Positions 7,957-16,742 of a stretch of DNA of 64,000 bases are shown here, piece after piece (the first letter of the stretch is position 1; each line of letters begins with the position of its first letter). The notes below the pieces were generated by a model. That model searched no databases and was not told the origin of the DNA. It saw only the letters and a program-made list of their open reading frames with translations. Made by a program: the position numbers and the translations under genes. Location of the stretch: NCBI RefSeq assembly GCF_026626335.1, contig NZ_JAPNTZ010000009.1:1-64000 (forward strand), read 5' to 3'. Source of the DNA: Paractinoplanes pyxinae (lineage in GTDB: Bacteria; Actinomycetota; Actinomycetes; Mycobacteriales; Micromonosporaceae).

Positions 7957-9168
7957 TCACACCGGCTGCGTGCGCAGGTACCGGCCGAAATGCGGCACGG
8001 TGAAGGCCACGGTGCCGCGTTCGCCCGAGTAGATGAGTCCCTTTTTGATCAGCGCGTCGCGGGCCGGTGAGAGGCTGGCCGGCTTGCGGCCCAGCGCGAC
8101 GGCGATGTCGGCGGTAGGAACGGCCGCGTCCATGTCGTTGCCGGTCTCGCCTTCGCCGGAGAGCACGGCCATGGCCCGCATGTACTCGCGCTCGGCCGGG
8201 GTGGCCCGCTCGAACCGGGAGCCGAAGAAGCCCACGGCCAGCTCGGCCTCGGCCTCGGGGGCGGCCACGCGGACGTCGGCGTCGGTCACGGGGGACTGCG
8301 GCGCGTGGTCCCAGGTCGCTTTCCCGTACGCCTGCACGAAGTACGGATAGCCGCCGGACTTCTCGTAGAGCAGGTCGAGCGCCTTCGCCTCGTACTCGAC
8401 CTCTTCCCGCGCGGCCGGGGCGCAGAGAGCGAGATCGGCCGCGACCCGGTCGAGCCGGTCGATGCGCTGGTAGCGGAAGAGGCGCTCGGAGTACGACTTG
8501 GCCGCCGACAGCACGGCCGGCAGGTGGGGCAGGCCGGCCCCGACCACGATGAGCGGCGCACCCAGCTGGGACAGCTCATGGCAGGCGGCGCACAGCGCGG
8601 AGACGTCGGCCGGGCCCAGGTCTTGCATCTCGTCGATGAACAGCGCGATGCCGGTGCCGACATCGGTGGCCAGCGAGGCGGCGTCGGTGAACAGCTCGAC
8701 CAGGTCGATCTCGATGTCGCCGGAGTCGGCCCGGCCGCGGGCCGGGGGCACGTCGATGCCGGGCGCCCAGCGGTCGCGCAGCTTGGCCGAGCTGTCGTTG
8801 GCCCGCAGCGCGAACGCCTTGAGCACGGCCAGCACGTCGTCGACCCGCTCGGGGTCGCGATGGTGGGGTGCGAGCTCGCGGATCGCCATGTGCAGCGCGG
8901 CCGAGACCGGACGGCGCAGCGACTGGTCGGGACGGGCCTCGATCTTGCCGGTGCCCCACAGGCGGCCGATGGCGGCCGAGCGCAAAGTGTTGAGCAGCAC
9001 CGTCTTGCCGACGCCGCGCAGGCCGGTGAGGACGAGGCTGCGCTCGGGGCGGCCGCGCGCGATGCGCTCGAGCACGACGTCGAACGCGTCGAGCTCACGG
9101 TCGCGACCGGCCAGCTCGGGCGGGCGCTGACCGGCGCCGGGGGCGTACGGGTTCCTCACCGGATCCAC
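7957..9168 (-). CDS. AAA ATPase (ORC1/STAND-like ATP-binding protein)
   Basis: About 403 residues. A Walker A motif (GLRGVGKTVLLN) lies near residue 45 and Walker B (ALFIDEMQDL) near residue 165, with a sensor-like VVGAGLPHLP after it. The C-terminus looks like a winged helix (TADIAVALGRKPASLSPARDALIKKGLI). This matches the AAA_16/ORC-like single-gene ATPases common in Micromonosporaceae, whose role is unknown. Start candidates are GTG 9168 (VDPVRNPYAPG) and GTG 9159 (VRNPYAPG); neither has a strong ribosome site. The promoter region just upstream holds a striking CTAG array. Confidence 0.82.
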   Translation of the reverse strand: MDPVRNPYAPGAGQRPPELAGRDRELDAFDVVLERIARGRPERSLVLTGLRGVGKTVLLNTLRSAAIGRLWGTGKIEARPDQSLRRPVSAALHMAIRELAPHHRDPERVDDVLAVLKAFALRANDSSAKLRDRWAPGIDVPPARGRADSGDIEIDLVELFTDAASLATDVGTGIALFIDEMQDLGPADVSALCAACHELSQLGAPLIVVGAGLPHLPAVLSAAKSYSERLFRYQRIDRLDRVAADLALCAPAAREEVEYEAKALDLLYEKSGGYPYFVQAYGKATWDHAPQSPVTDADVRVAAPEAEAELAVGFFGSRFERATPAEREYMRAMAVLSGEGETGNDMDAAVPTADIAVALGRKPASLSPARDALIKKGLIYSGERGTVAFTVPHFGRYLRTQPV

Positions 9169-9190
9169 GCATTGCACCGTATCGGGTCGT

Positions 9191-9282
9191 CTAGCGAAAT
9201 GGCTAGAGTGCGCTAGCAAAGCCTCGCGAGTGGTGTCGAGGAAGGTCTAGTTCAATCTAGCTCTGGTGCTAGACAAGGCTAG
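9191..9282 (-). promoter_or_regulatory. Phased array of seven CTAG sites upstream of the AAA ATPase
   Basis: CTAG occurs at 9191, 9203, 9213, 9247, 9257, 9269 and 9279. Spacings are 12, 10, 34, 10, 12 and 10 bp, so the sites are nearly on one face of the helix in two clusters. Most are flanked as GCTAGA, TCTAGC or GCTAGC. CTAG is normally rare in G+C-rich genomes, and the last site contains the stop codon of the upstream gene. The position fits an operator array for the ATPase gene at 9168. Confidence 0.65.
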
Positions 9283-9938
9283 AGCGCCTTATGCTCCTTG
9301 AGGCAGAGCACGAAGTCGAGGTCGTCGAGCGGGCTGTCGTAGAAGAACCACTTGGTGTAGCCGGTGACCTTCGAGCACTTGCGCTCGGCGTCCTTCTCGC
9401 CAGTGGTCTTGCCCTTGATCCGCTCAAGCACCTCGTACGTGCCGGTGGTGCAGGCCGTGGCCCGCATGTTGGGCTCGCCGTCGGTGCCCTCGTTGACCAC
9501 GCAGTCGCCCTTCTTCACGTAGAAGCGGGCGTCCTCGCTGCCCTGCGGAGCCGGGCCGGCGACGGGAGCGGTGGCCGACTCGGTGGGCGAGGCCTGTGTG
9601 CCCCGGTCGTCGTTCCGCTTGTTCAGCAGGTAGGCCGTCGCGCCCAGGCCGGCCACGATGAGCAGGCCGAGCGTCACGACCAGGGCGATGATCGCGGTGT
9701 TGCGCTTGGGCGGGGGCGGAGGCTGTCTGTCCCAGGAGGACTCGTTGGCGACCGGGCTCATCGGCGCGGAGTGGTAGCTGACCGGCTGCAGCGGGATCGA
9801 CGGCGGATGACCGCCCCAGGAGGGCTGATCCGCCACGGGCGCGCCTTGGTCACCCCAGGGATCGGCCGGCTCGGCGTACGGCTCGTCGGAGCTCCCGTGC
9901 GACCACGGCGGGCCGGAGTACGGGCCGTTCTGGGACAT
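9279..9938 (-). CDS. Single-pass membrane protein with extracytoplasmic Cys-containing domain
   Basis: A 219-residue protein. A cytoplasmic Pro/Ser/Tyr-rich N-terminus (about 1-75) precedes one membrane helix (NTAIIALVVTLGLLIVAGLG) and a Ser/Thr/Pro linker. A C-terminal domain of about 90 residues holds four Cys (KKGDCVVNEG, TACTTGTYEV, ERKCSKVTG, FVLCLKEHKAL), probably as disulfides outside the cell. The LxxxC-like pattern and size recall actinobacterial DUF4333/septum-formation-like domains, but I do not recognise a named family. ATG 9938 follows GGAGGAAATCCTC, an excellent ribosome site. Confidence 0.75.
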   Translation of the reverse strand: MSQNGPYSGPPWSHGSSDEPYAEPADPWGDQGAPVADQPSWGGHPPSIPLQPVSYHSAPMSPVANESSWDRQPPPPPKRNTAIIALVVTLGLLIVAGLGATAYLLNKRNDDRGTQASPTESATAPVAGPAPQGSEDARFYVKKGDCVVNEGTDGEPNMRATACTTGTYEVLERIKGKTTGEKDAERKCSKVTGYTKWFFYDSPLDDLDFVLCLKEHKAL

Positions 9939-10072
9939 GAGGATTTCCTCCGGAAGCGGATGACGCTGCTGCCACCGTAGCGTGCGGGGCCGACACAAAC
10001 CTGGACGGAATCGCCGCCGGTGTCGGTAACACGACCCGCACACCGCTCGTCCGGCCACTACGGTGCCGATCC

Positions 10073-10747
10073 GTGTCCGTGCCTCTGGTGATTCTCGCGG
10101 CCGTCTTCGGCGGTTCCGCGGCCGCCTTCCTGCCCCGGGTCGCATATCGGCTCGCTGTCGCGTTCGGCGATCCGCCCCGGTCCGTCTGTGCCTGCGGCCG
10201 GCGCTTCGCGACGTGGGTCCGGGTGGGTGCGTCGTGTCCCTGTTCCCCCGCGTACGCGATGACGGTGCTCACCGGCGCGGCGGCGAGCACCCTGCCGGCC
10301 GCGGCGCTCGGGCCGTCCCCGGTGCTGCCCGTGCTGCTGCTGGCGGCCGTGCCGGGTCTGCTGCTCGCCCTGATCGACCTGCGCTGCCTGAGGCTGCCGG
10401 ACCGGCTGGTCGGCGCGCTGGCGATCATCTCGGTGCCGCCGCTGGCGATCCTGCGACCGGAACGCCTGGGACCGGCTCTCCTGGGCGGGGCGGTGGTCCT
10501 CACGGCGTACCTGGTGATTGCTCTTCTGCCTGGTCACGGTCTCGGGCTGGGCGACGTGAAGCTGGCCGCCGTGCTCGCCACGATCCTGGGCTTCGCGGGC
10601 TGGCCGGCCGTGATCCTGGGACTGGTTGTGCCACACCTGATCAACGGGCCGATCGCGGTCGTGATGCTGCTGACCCGCCGCGGCCGGCCGCTCCCGTTCG
10701 GACCGGCACTGCTGGCCGGCGCCCTGATCGGGCTTACAGCAGCCTGA
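10073..10747 (+). CDS. Prepilin peptidase (A24 family, TadV/PilD-like)
   Basis: A 224-residue polytopic protein, GTG start. The two catalytic Asp of A24 aspartyl proteases are in LALIDLRCLRLPD and GLGLGDVKLAAVL. The N-terminal cytoplasmic loop keeps four Cys as CAC and CPC pairs (SVCACGRRF...SCPCSP), a shortened version of the zinc-binding CxxC pairs of bifunctional PilD enzymes. It cleaves and possibly methylates type IV or Flp prepilins, but no pilin or secretion ATPase gene lies in the window. Its 3' end overlaps the convergent helicase gene by 14 bp. Confidence 0.88.
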   Translation: MSVPLVILAAVFGGSAAAFLPRVAYRLAVAFGDPPRSVCACGRRFATWVRVGASCPCSPAYAMTVLTGAAASTLPAAALGPSPVLPVLLLAAVPGLLLALIDLRCLRLPDRLVGALAIISVPPLAILRPERLGPALLGGAVVLTAYLVIALLPGHGLGLGDVKLAAVLATILGFAGWPAVILGLVVPHLINGPIAVVMLLTRRGRPLPFGPALLAGALIGLTAA

Positions 10748-13700
10748 GCTGGCGATCCTTCGGGCGCGCGGGCACCGTGTCGCCCAGCCGCTCGAACAGT
10801 CCGGAATCGATCACGTCGAGGAACGGGCTCGGGCTCTGCTCGCGCTCGCTGCCGTGCCGGAAGCGGCGGGCCGCGTGCGTGACGTACAGCCGGTCTTGCG
10901 CGCGGGTCAGCCCGACGAAGAACAACCGGCGCTCCTCAGCCAGCTCGTCGGCCGAGGCGGAACTGCCGGGCCAGCGCATCGGCAGCAGGCCGTCCTCCAC
11001 ACCGACCAGGAAGACGACCGGAAACTCCAGGCCCTTCGCGGCGTGCAGGGTCAGCAGGTTGACCGCCTCGGCCCGGGGGTCGAGCGCGTCCACCTCGGCC
11101 CCGGTCGCGATCTCTTGCAGGAACCGCGGCAGATCGTCGCCGACCCGCTGGGCCAGCGGGCGCAGCAGGTCGGCCGCGGTCCAGATGTCCTCGGGGGCCA
11201 GCTGCTCGCCGTCCAGGGTGGGCGCGGCGAACCGCTGGGCCAGCACCTGCGCGGTCGACTTGAGCCGGGCCGCCAGCGAACCGCCTGTCCCGTCGGCGTG
11301 CTGCAGCTCGCGGGCGATCGGCTCGACGCCGGGCCGGTCGCGCAGCCGGTTGTGCGACCGCTTCTGCACGGGCACGCCAGCCCGCGAGAGCGCTTCGACG
11401 ATCGCCGCCGACTGCGCGTCCGTGCGGTAGAGCACGGCGACGTCCGAGAAGGACAGGTTGCCCGCCGCGACCGACCGGGAGTCGACCCGGCCCGAGTCGA
11501 GCGAGCGGTGGGACAGGCCGCCAACCAGGTCGTCGATGGTGCGCACGACGAAGTCGGCCTCGTCGGCGGCGCTCGCGGCGGGGTAGCGGCCGACCAGCGG
11601 CGCCTCCGGGTCGAGCCGGGCCGGGTCGAGCCGGCGGCCGTTGACCAGCGTGGACGGGGCGATGGCCTGCACCGCCGCGGCCAGGATCGGCGCCGACGAG
11701 CGGTAGTTGCGGGTCAGCCGCACGAGCCGGGCGTCGACGAAGTCCTCGTTGAAGCGCAGGAAGTACTTCACGTCGGCGCCCCGGAACGAATAGATCGCCT
11801 GGTCGGGGTCGCCGATCGCGCACAGGTTGCCGTCGGCCGGGCTGAGCAGGCGCAGCAGCTCGTACTGGGTGTCGTCGACGTCCTGGTACTCGTCCACGAA
11901 GATCCACTGCCAGCGGCGGCGGTACTTCTCGACCAGTGCCGGCTCGTCACGCAGCAACGCGACCGGCATCGTGATCAGCTCGTCCAGGTCGACCAGGTCT
12001 TGCTGGCGCAGCAGTTTCGCGTACGCGAGATCGTCGTCGCCCGCCTGCTCCCGGGCCTCAGCCCGTTCGCCCTCGTCGGCGATCCGCCAGTGCGCGCCCA
12101 GCCCGGCCGCCCGCGCGTTCTCCTTCAGGATGGTCAGGCCCACCGAGTGGAACGTGCCGACGGTGATGTCCTCGCCGTCCTTGCCCAGCAGCGCGTCCAG
12201 CCGCTCCCGCAGCTCGCCGGCGGCTCGCCGGGTGAACGTGATGGCCAGGCAGCGCTCGGGGAAGACGCCCAGTTCGGCGCAGAGATAGGCGATGCGGTGG
12301 GTCAGCGTCCGGGTCTTGCCGGTGCCCGGGCCGGCCACGATCAGCAGCGGTCCGCCGGGGGCCGACGCGGCCACCCGCTGCATCGCGTCGAGGCGGTCGA
12401 GCAGGCCGGTGCCGACCTCTTCCATGCCGGCCAGCATCGGCTCGAACGGCTCGTGCGGGCTCGCCGGCGTCGTTATGGGAGGCGGCGGCGTTGACTTCTT
12501 GGGCTCTTTGGCCGACTTGGCGGGCTTGGGGCGTGCCGGCTCGGGCTTTCGCTGCTGCGGTACGTCGAACAGCGTCTCCATCTGCGGCGCGCTGGCCCGG
12601 TTCCGCAGCTCACCCGGCTCGAACAGAGTGATCACGCCGTACTCGCCGTCGTAGCCGGCCACCCGCCGGACGTCGCCCCGCCGTAGCCGGGTAATGCCCT
12701 CACGCAGTTCGTCGCCGCCGGCCTGGCCGATCGCCTCGACCGGCACCCTGCGCAGGATGTCGAGCTCCGAGCCGAGCGTCGCGACCAGATGGTTGAGCTG
12801 GGCCTCGACCGTCTTCGACTTCGGGCCGACGCCGTTGATCTCGCCCAGGATCTCGTGCAGCTGGATCAGGTGCTCGACGTGGTCGTCGCGGTGGAACCCG
12901 GTGGGCCGGTCGGCCAGATCCTCGACGCGGCTCAGCACGCCCACGGTGAGCGGCTTGCCGCACTCGGGGCAGCGGCCGGCGTGCTCCCGGGTGCGGGCCG
13001 GCTCCCAGTTCACGCCGCAGGCCCGGTGCCCGTCGGCGTGGTACTTGCCCTCTTCCGGGAAGAACTCGAGCGTCCCGGCCAGGCCGATCCCGTCGCGCAC
13101 GGCGGCGTAGTCGGGCTCGCCGGTGAACAGCGTCGCCTCGCGGGCCAGCGCGGCCGGCGAGTGAGCGTCCGAGTTCGACACCAGGCGGTACCGGTCGAGG
13201 CTGGAGACCCGCCAGTTCATCTCGGGGTCGGACGAGAGGCCGGTCTCGACGGCGGTGACGTGCTCGGCCAGGTCGGCGTAGCAGTCGGCGATCGCGTCGA
13301 AGCCCGACTTGGAGCCCAGCGCCGAGAACCACGGCGTCCAGATGTGGGCCGGAACCAGGTAGCCGCCCGACTCCAGGGTGATCTCGAGCAGGTCGCGTGA
13401 GTCGAGGCCGAGGATGGGCCGTCCGTCGGCGGTCAGGTTGCCGATGCGGCCCAGCGCGGTGTTGAACCGGGCGGCCGCCCCGAAGTCGGGCATGTAGATC
13501 AGGTGGTGCACCTTGCGCGTACGGTCGTCGCGCTTGTAGATCGTCGAGATCTCGACGCTGAGCATGAACGCCGCCGCCGGGCTCGTCTGCAGCGAGCCCG
13601 GCAGGCGCTTGGTCACCTCGGCCTCGTCGGCGTACGCGAACAGCCCGGCGCCTTTGTCGACCAGGTTCTCGCGCAGGTGGTCGAACCAGGCCGGATGCGT

Positions 13701-13868
13701 GAAGTCGCCCGTGCCGAGCAACGCGATGCCCTTGCGGCGGGCCCACCAAGCCAGGTTGGGCAGGGTCAGATCACGGCTGCACGCACGCGAGAAGCGCGAG
13801 TGGATGTGGAGATCCGCGACGTACGTGTCCGCGGCATAACCTGCGTGATCCGAGGGCACGCGCTGCAT
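10734..13868 (-). CDS. PHP-domain (EndoQ-like) nuclease fused to UvrD/PcrA helicase
   Basis: About 1044 residues. The N-terminal 400 residues are a PHP phosphoesterase domain (VADLHIHSRFSRACS, GTGDFTHPAWFD, VSNSDAHSPAALARE) with a Cys cluster (RCPECGKPL) as in archaeal EndoQ, which nicks DNA 5' of deaminated bases. After a Lys/Pro-rich linker comes a full SF1 helicase: Walker A AGPGTGKTRTLTH, FVDEYQDVDDTQ, GDPDQAIYSFRGAD, RLTRNYRSS, LHAAKGLEFPVVF and VGLTRAQDRLY. The fusion suggests nick-and-unwind repair of uracil or hypoxanthine in DNA. ATG 13868 has GGAGG about 10 bp upstream; a GTG at 13904 is the alternative. Confidence 0.9.
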   Translation of the reverse strand: MQRVPSDHAGYAADTYVADLHIHSRFSRACSRDLTLPNLAWWARRKGIALLGTGDFTHPAWFDHLRENLVDKGAGLFAYADEAEVTKRLPGSLQTSPAAAFMLSVEISTIYKRDDRTRKVHHLIYMPDFGAAARFNTALGRIGNLTADGRPILGLDSRDLLEITLESGGYLVPAHIWTPWFSALGSKSGFDAIADCYADLAEHVTAVETGLSSDPEMNWRVSSLDRYRLVSNSDAHSPAALAREATLFTGEPDYAAVRDGIGLAGTLEFFPEEGKYHADGHRACGVNWEPARTREHAGRCPECGKPLTVGVLSRVEDLADRPTGFHRDDHVEHLIQLHEILGEINGVGPKSKTVEAQLNHLVATLGSELDILRRVPVEAIGQAGGDELREGITRLRRGDVRRVAGYDGEYGVITLFEPGELRNRASAPQMETLFDVPQQRKPEPARPKPAKSAKEPKKSTPPPPITTPASPHEPFEPMLAGMEEVGTGLLDRLDAMQRVAASAPGGPLLIVAGPGTGKTRTLTHRIAYLCAELGVFPERCLAITFTRRAAGELRERLDALLGKDGEDITVGTFHSVGLTILKENARAAGLGAHWRIADEGERAEAREQAGDDDLAYAKLLRQQDLVDLDELITMPVALLRDEPALVEKYRRRWQWIFVDEYQDVDDTQYELLRLLSPADGNLCAIGDPDQAIYSFRGADVKYFLRFNEDFVDARLVRLTRNYRSSAPILAAAVQAIAPSTLVNGRRLDPARLDPEAPLVGRYPAASAADEADFVVRTIDDLVGGLSHRSLDSGRVDSRSVAAGNLSFSDVAVLYRTDAQSAAIVEALSRAGVPVQKRSHNRLRDRPGVEPIARELQHADGTGGSLAARLKSTAQVLAQRFAAPTLDGEQLAPEDIWTAADLLRPLAQRVGDDLPRFLQEIATGAEVDALDPRAEAVNLLTLHAAKGLEFPVVFLVGVEDGLLPMRWPGSSASADELAEERRLFFVGLTRAQDRLYVTHAARRFRHGSEREQSPSPFLDVIDSGLFERLGDTVPARPKDRQLRLL

Positions 13869-13941
13869 CCTGTCACGCCCTCCATCGCTCGCACGAATCG
13901 CCACGCTTGACGAACTTACGGATCTTGATGCCTCTTCCTCG

Positions 13942-15174
13942 CTAGGGCGTCCGCAGCTCGATGACGCTCACCTGAGGCGGCGCGCCGACCCGGACCGGCG
14001 GTCCCCAGAAACCGGCGCCGTTCGTGACATACACCGGCACGCCGTCGACCTTGCCGAGCCCGGAGACGACCGGTTGCTCCAGCTTGACCAGCAGGTTGAA
14101 GGGTGCCATCTGGCCACCGTGCGTATGTCCGGAAACTTGAAGATCAACCCCGAACGGGGCCGCGTCGCGGGCGGCCAGCGGCTGATGGGCCATCAGCACG
14201 ACGGGCCGCGACGTGTCCCGGTCGCCGAGGGCCTTGGCGAAGTCGGGTGCGTCACCCTCCTCGGCGCCGCCCAGATCGTTGACGCCGGCCAGGTCGAGAC
14301 CGCCGAGCTCGAGGCGCTCGTTGCGCAGTGGCCGCACGTTCAGGCGCGCGACCTCGTCCACCCACTCCTGGAAGCCCGAGTAGTACTCATGGTTCCCGGT
14401 CACGAAGTACGCCCCCTGCCGCGACTGGATCTCGGCCAGCGGCGCCGCGAACCGCCCGAGTTCTGCCACGCTGCCGTCAACAAGGTCACCGACGACGCAC
14501 ACGATGTCCGCCTGCACCGAATTGATCACGTCGACGATGCGCCGGGTGTGATTCATGCCGGTCAACGGCCCGAGGTGGATGTCGGAGACGACGGCCAGCC
14601 GCGTGCCGTCCATGGCCCGGGGGAGCTTGGCCAGCGGGATCTGAATGCGGTCGATGCGCGGGCCGCCCAGCGCCGTCTTCACGCCGTACCCGGTGACGCC
14701 GGCCGCCGTCAGCCCCGCAAAGATCGCCGCACCGCGGGCCAGGACGAGCCGCCGATCGATGCCGGGCTTGTCGTCGCTGGTCGTCGGCGGCGGCGGCTCG
14801 GCGGTCAGCACCGAGGACTCGCCCTGGCCGGCGACGGTCGCGGTTTCCTTTTCCGTACGTCGCTGGGCCCGCCAGACCAGCCGGACCGCCAGCCGCGGAA
14901 TCTCCAGAACGGCCAGCGTGACCAGCAGATAGAACATGAGCGCGATCCACAGGTACCCCGGCCAGGCCAGCCACGGCACGGCCCCCGACCGAACCCCGAT
15001 CAGCGTGGCCGGAGCCAGCACGGCCAGCCCCACGACGACAATCGCCCCGATCCGCCGGGCGCGCTTACCGGGCAGCGGATCCTTGACGAGCCGCTTCCAC
15101 AGATAGAAGTGAATCAGGCCGACGACCACAAAGATCAGCCCGACGAATACCACCAAGAGTTCCTCCCCAGCCAC
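13942..15174 (-). CDS. Membrane-anchored metallophosphoesterase (YaeI-like)
   Basis: A 410-residue protein. Three membrane helices occupy about residues 5-110, then a polar linker and a Tat-like or fourth hydrophobic stretch (RRLVLARGAAIFAGLTAAGV). The calcineurin-type catalytic domain has all metal motifs: VVSDIHLGP, GDLVDG, GNHEYY, and SGHTHGGQM. YaeI-type enzymes hydrolyse phosphodiester or pyrophosphate bonds, probably on lipid-linked or cell-wall substrates here given the membrane anchor. Substrate cannot be read from sequence. It is upstream of the helicase gene on the same strand, separated by a short gap. Confidence 0.88.
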   Translation of the reverse strand: MAGEELLVVFVGLIFVVVGLIHFYLWKRLVKDPLPGKRARRIGAIVVVGLAVLAPATLIGVRSGAVPWLAWPGYLWIALMFYLLVTLAVLEIPRLAVRLVWRAQRRTEKETATVAGQGESSVLTAEPPPPTTSDDKPGIDRRLVLARGAAIFAGLTAAGVTGYGVKTALGGPRIDRIQIPLAKLPRAMDGTRLAVVSDIHLGPLTGMNHTRRIVDVINSVQADIVCVVGDLVDGSVAELGRFAAPLAEIQSRQGAYFVTGNHEYYSGFQEWVDEVARLNVRPLRNERLELGGLDLAGVNDLGGAEEGDAPDFAKALGDRDTSRPVVLMAHQPLAARDAAPFGVDLQVSGHTHGGQMAPFNLLVKLEQPVVSGLGKVDGVPVYVTNGAGFWGPPVRVGAPPQVSVIELRTP

Positions 15175-15310
15175 TTTTCCCCGGTCAGTCTCCCGGTCCT
15201 ACCTGAGAGCACACTGACGAACCCGGCGATCTCCCCGACTTCGTCCGCAGTGCGGCGACGAAGGCTGGCATCTCGTCGGTCTGCCCGGCACTCCGAGCCG
15301 AGAGGAAGCG

Positions 15311-15394
15311 TCAGTCGCTGCCTGAGCCGGGAGGCGGCGTCAGCCGCCGCCTGCGGCCAGGAATCTCAGCCGCCGCCTGCGGCCAGAGGAGATC
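15311..15394 (-). repeat. Degenerate tandem repeat after the moaD stop
   Basis: The sequence TCAGCCGCCGCCTGCGGCCAG and variants start at 15311, 15340, 15366 and 15395 (periods 29, 26, 29). On the coding strand each unit begins with GGCGGCTGA, that is, the Gly-Gly-stop end of moaD, so the extra copies are duplicated 3' ends of moaD lying in the untranslated region. Copies at 15340 and 15366 are nearly identical; the outermost is the most diverged. Confidence 0.85.
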
Positions 15395-15643
15395 TCAGCC
15401 GCCGGCGAAGGGTGGGAGGACGTCGATGGTGGCGCTCGCCGGCAGGGGCGCGGACTGGTCGTGGCAGGTCAGGCCGTCGACCAGGAAGCTGGCCGCCTTC
15501 AGCACCACCCCGAGCCGCTCGCCGTGGCGGTCGGTCAGCCGCTGCTTCAGCTCGTCGAGCGTGCCTGCCTCGACCACCTCGCTGCGGGTGCCGTTGGCGG
15601 CCGCCCGCGCGCCGGCGAAGTAGCGCACTGTCAGGGACGACAA
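15395..15643 (-). CDS. moaD: Molybdopterin synthase sulfur carrier MoaD / ThiS-like
   Basis: An 82-residue ubiquitin-fold protein ending in the required Gly-Gly (PPFAGG). The C-terminal Gly is thiocarboxylated and delivers sulphur to MoaE. Typical blocks are LTVRYFAGARAAANG and VLPPFAGG. The start is a TTG at 15643, 2 bp after the moaA stop, with GGAGG 6 bp upstream; a GTG 14 bp further in is badly placed. Despite lying far from moaE, its position directly after moaA argues for a Moco rather than thiamine role. Confidence 0.9.
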   Translation of the reverse strand: MSSLTVRYFAGARAAANGTRSEVVEAGTLDELKQRLTDRHGERLGVVLKAASFLVDGLTCHDQSAPLPASATIDVLPPFAGG

Positions 15644-15645
15644 GG

Positions 15646-16674
15646 TCAGCCTCCGATGGCGGACATGGGCCGGGCCGGCTGCAGGAAGGCCGGATCGTCG
15701 ATGCCGTGGCCGGCTCGCTTGCCGCTCATGGCGACCCGCCACGCCTCGGCCAGCTCGTCGTCCCCGGCGCCGTCGCGGAGCAACTTCCGCAGGTCGCTCT
15801 CTTCGGTGGCGAACAGGCAATTGCGCACCTGACCGTCGGCGGTGAGCCGGGTGCGGTCGCAGTCGCCGCAGAACGGCCTGGTCACGCTGCCGATGACGCC
15901 GACCCGGGCCGGCTCGCCGGCCGCGTCGACATGGCCGGGAACCAGCCACGTCTCGGCCGGCGCTGTTCCACGTGAAACCGAATCGGGCTGTAGAGAGAAC
16001 GGCGCCAGGTCGGCCAGGATCTCGTCGGCCGTGACCATCGTGTGCCTGTCCCACTGGTGCTGGGCGTCGAGGGGCATCTGCTCGATGAACCGCAGTTGAT
16101 AGCCGTGCTCGAGGGCGAAGCGCAGCAGGGCGGGCGCCTCGTCGTCGTTGATGCCGCGCATCAGCACCGTATTGATCTTGACTGGAGTCAGCCCGGCGGA
16201 GGCCGCGGCGGCCAGACCGCGTAGCACGTCCGAGAGCCGGTCGCGCCGGGTGAGTGCCTTGAAGCGCTCCGGATCGAGCGTGTCGAGCGAGACGTTGACC
16301 CGGTCGAGCCCGGCCTCGCGCAGCGGCCCGGCCAGCCGTTCGAGCCCGATGCCGTTCGTCGTGAGCATCAGCGTGGGCCGCGGCTCGAGCCGGGCCGCCG
16401 CCTGCACGATGCTGGTCAGCCCTCGCCGCAGCAAAGGCTCGCCGCCGGTGAACCGCACCTCTTGGATGCCCAGCCGCTCGACCGAGACCCGGATGAGCCG
16501 GATCACCTCGTCGTCGGTCAGCTGCTGCTCGCGGGGCAGCCAGGCCAGGCCCTCTTCCGGCATGCAGTAGGTGCAGCGCAGATTGCAGCGATCGGTCAGG
16601 GACACGCGCAGGTCGGTGGCCACTCGCCCGAATCGATCGGCGAGCGGGATGACGGCCCCACCACGCATGCTCAC
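15646..16674 (-). CDS. moaA: GTP 3',8-cyclase MoaA
   Basis: A 342-residue radical-SAM enzyme carrying out the first Moco step, cyclising GTP. The N-terminal cluster motif CNLRCTYCMPEEG, the SAM motif FTGGEPLLR, and the C-terminal second cluster FCGDCDRTRLTADGQVRNCLF are all present, and it ends in the conserved Gly-Gly (MSAIGG) that inserts in the active site. Start is GTG 16674 or ATG 16668. moaD follows after 2 bp, forming a two-gene unit. Confidence 0.97.
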   Translation of the reverse strand: MSMRGGAVIPLADRFGRVATDLRVSLTDRCNLRCTYCMPEEGLAWLPREQQLTDDEVIRLIRVSVERLGIQEVRFTGGEPLLRRGLTSIVQAAARLEPRPTLMLTTNGIGLERLAGPLREAGLDRVNVSLDTLDPERFKALTRRDRLSDVLRGLAAAASAGLTPVKINTVLMRGINDDEAPALLRFALEHGYQLRFIEQMPLDAQHQWDRHTMVTADEILADLAPFSLQPDSVSRGTAPAETWLVPGHVDAAGEPARVGVIGSVTRPFCGDCDRTRLTADGQVRNCLFATEESDLRKLLRDGAGDDELAEAWRVAMSGKRAGHGIDDPAFLQPARPMSAIGG

Positions 16675-16742
16675 GGATCGAATCTATCCGCTTGAGCCGG
16701 GGATGACCTCCGTCGAACCCGGCCTGTGGACAGCCGACTCGA

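Noticed and set aside
9191..9282. DasR/HutC-type operator
   Set aside because: Half sites such as GTCTAG and CTAGAC occur, but no complete TGGTCTAGACCA palindrome is present.
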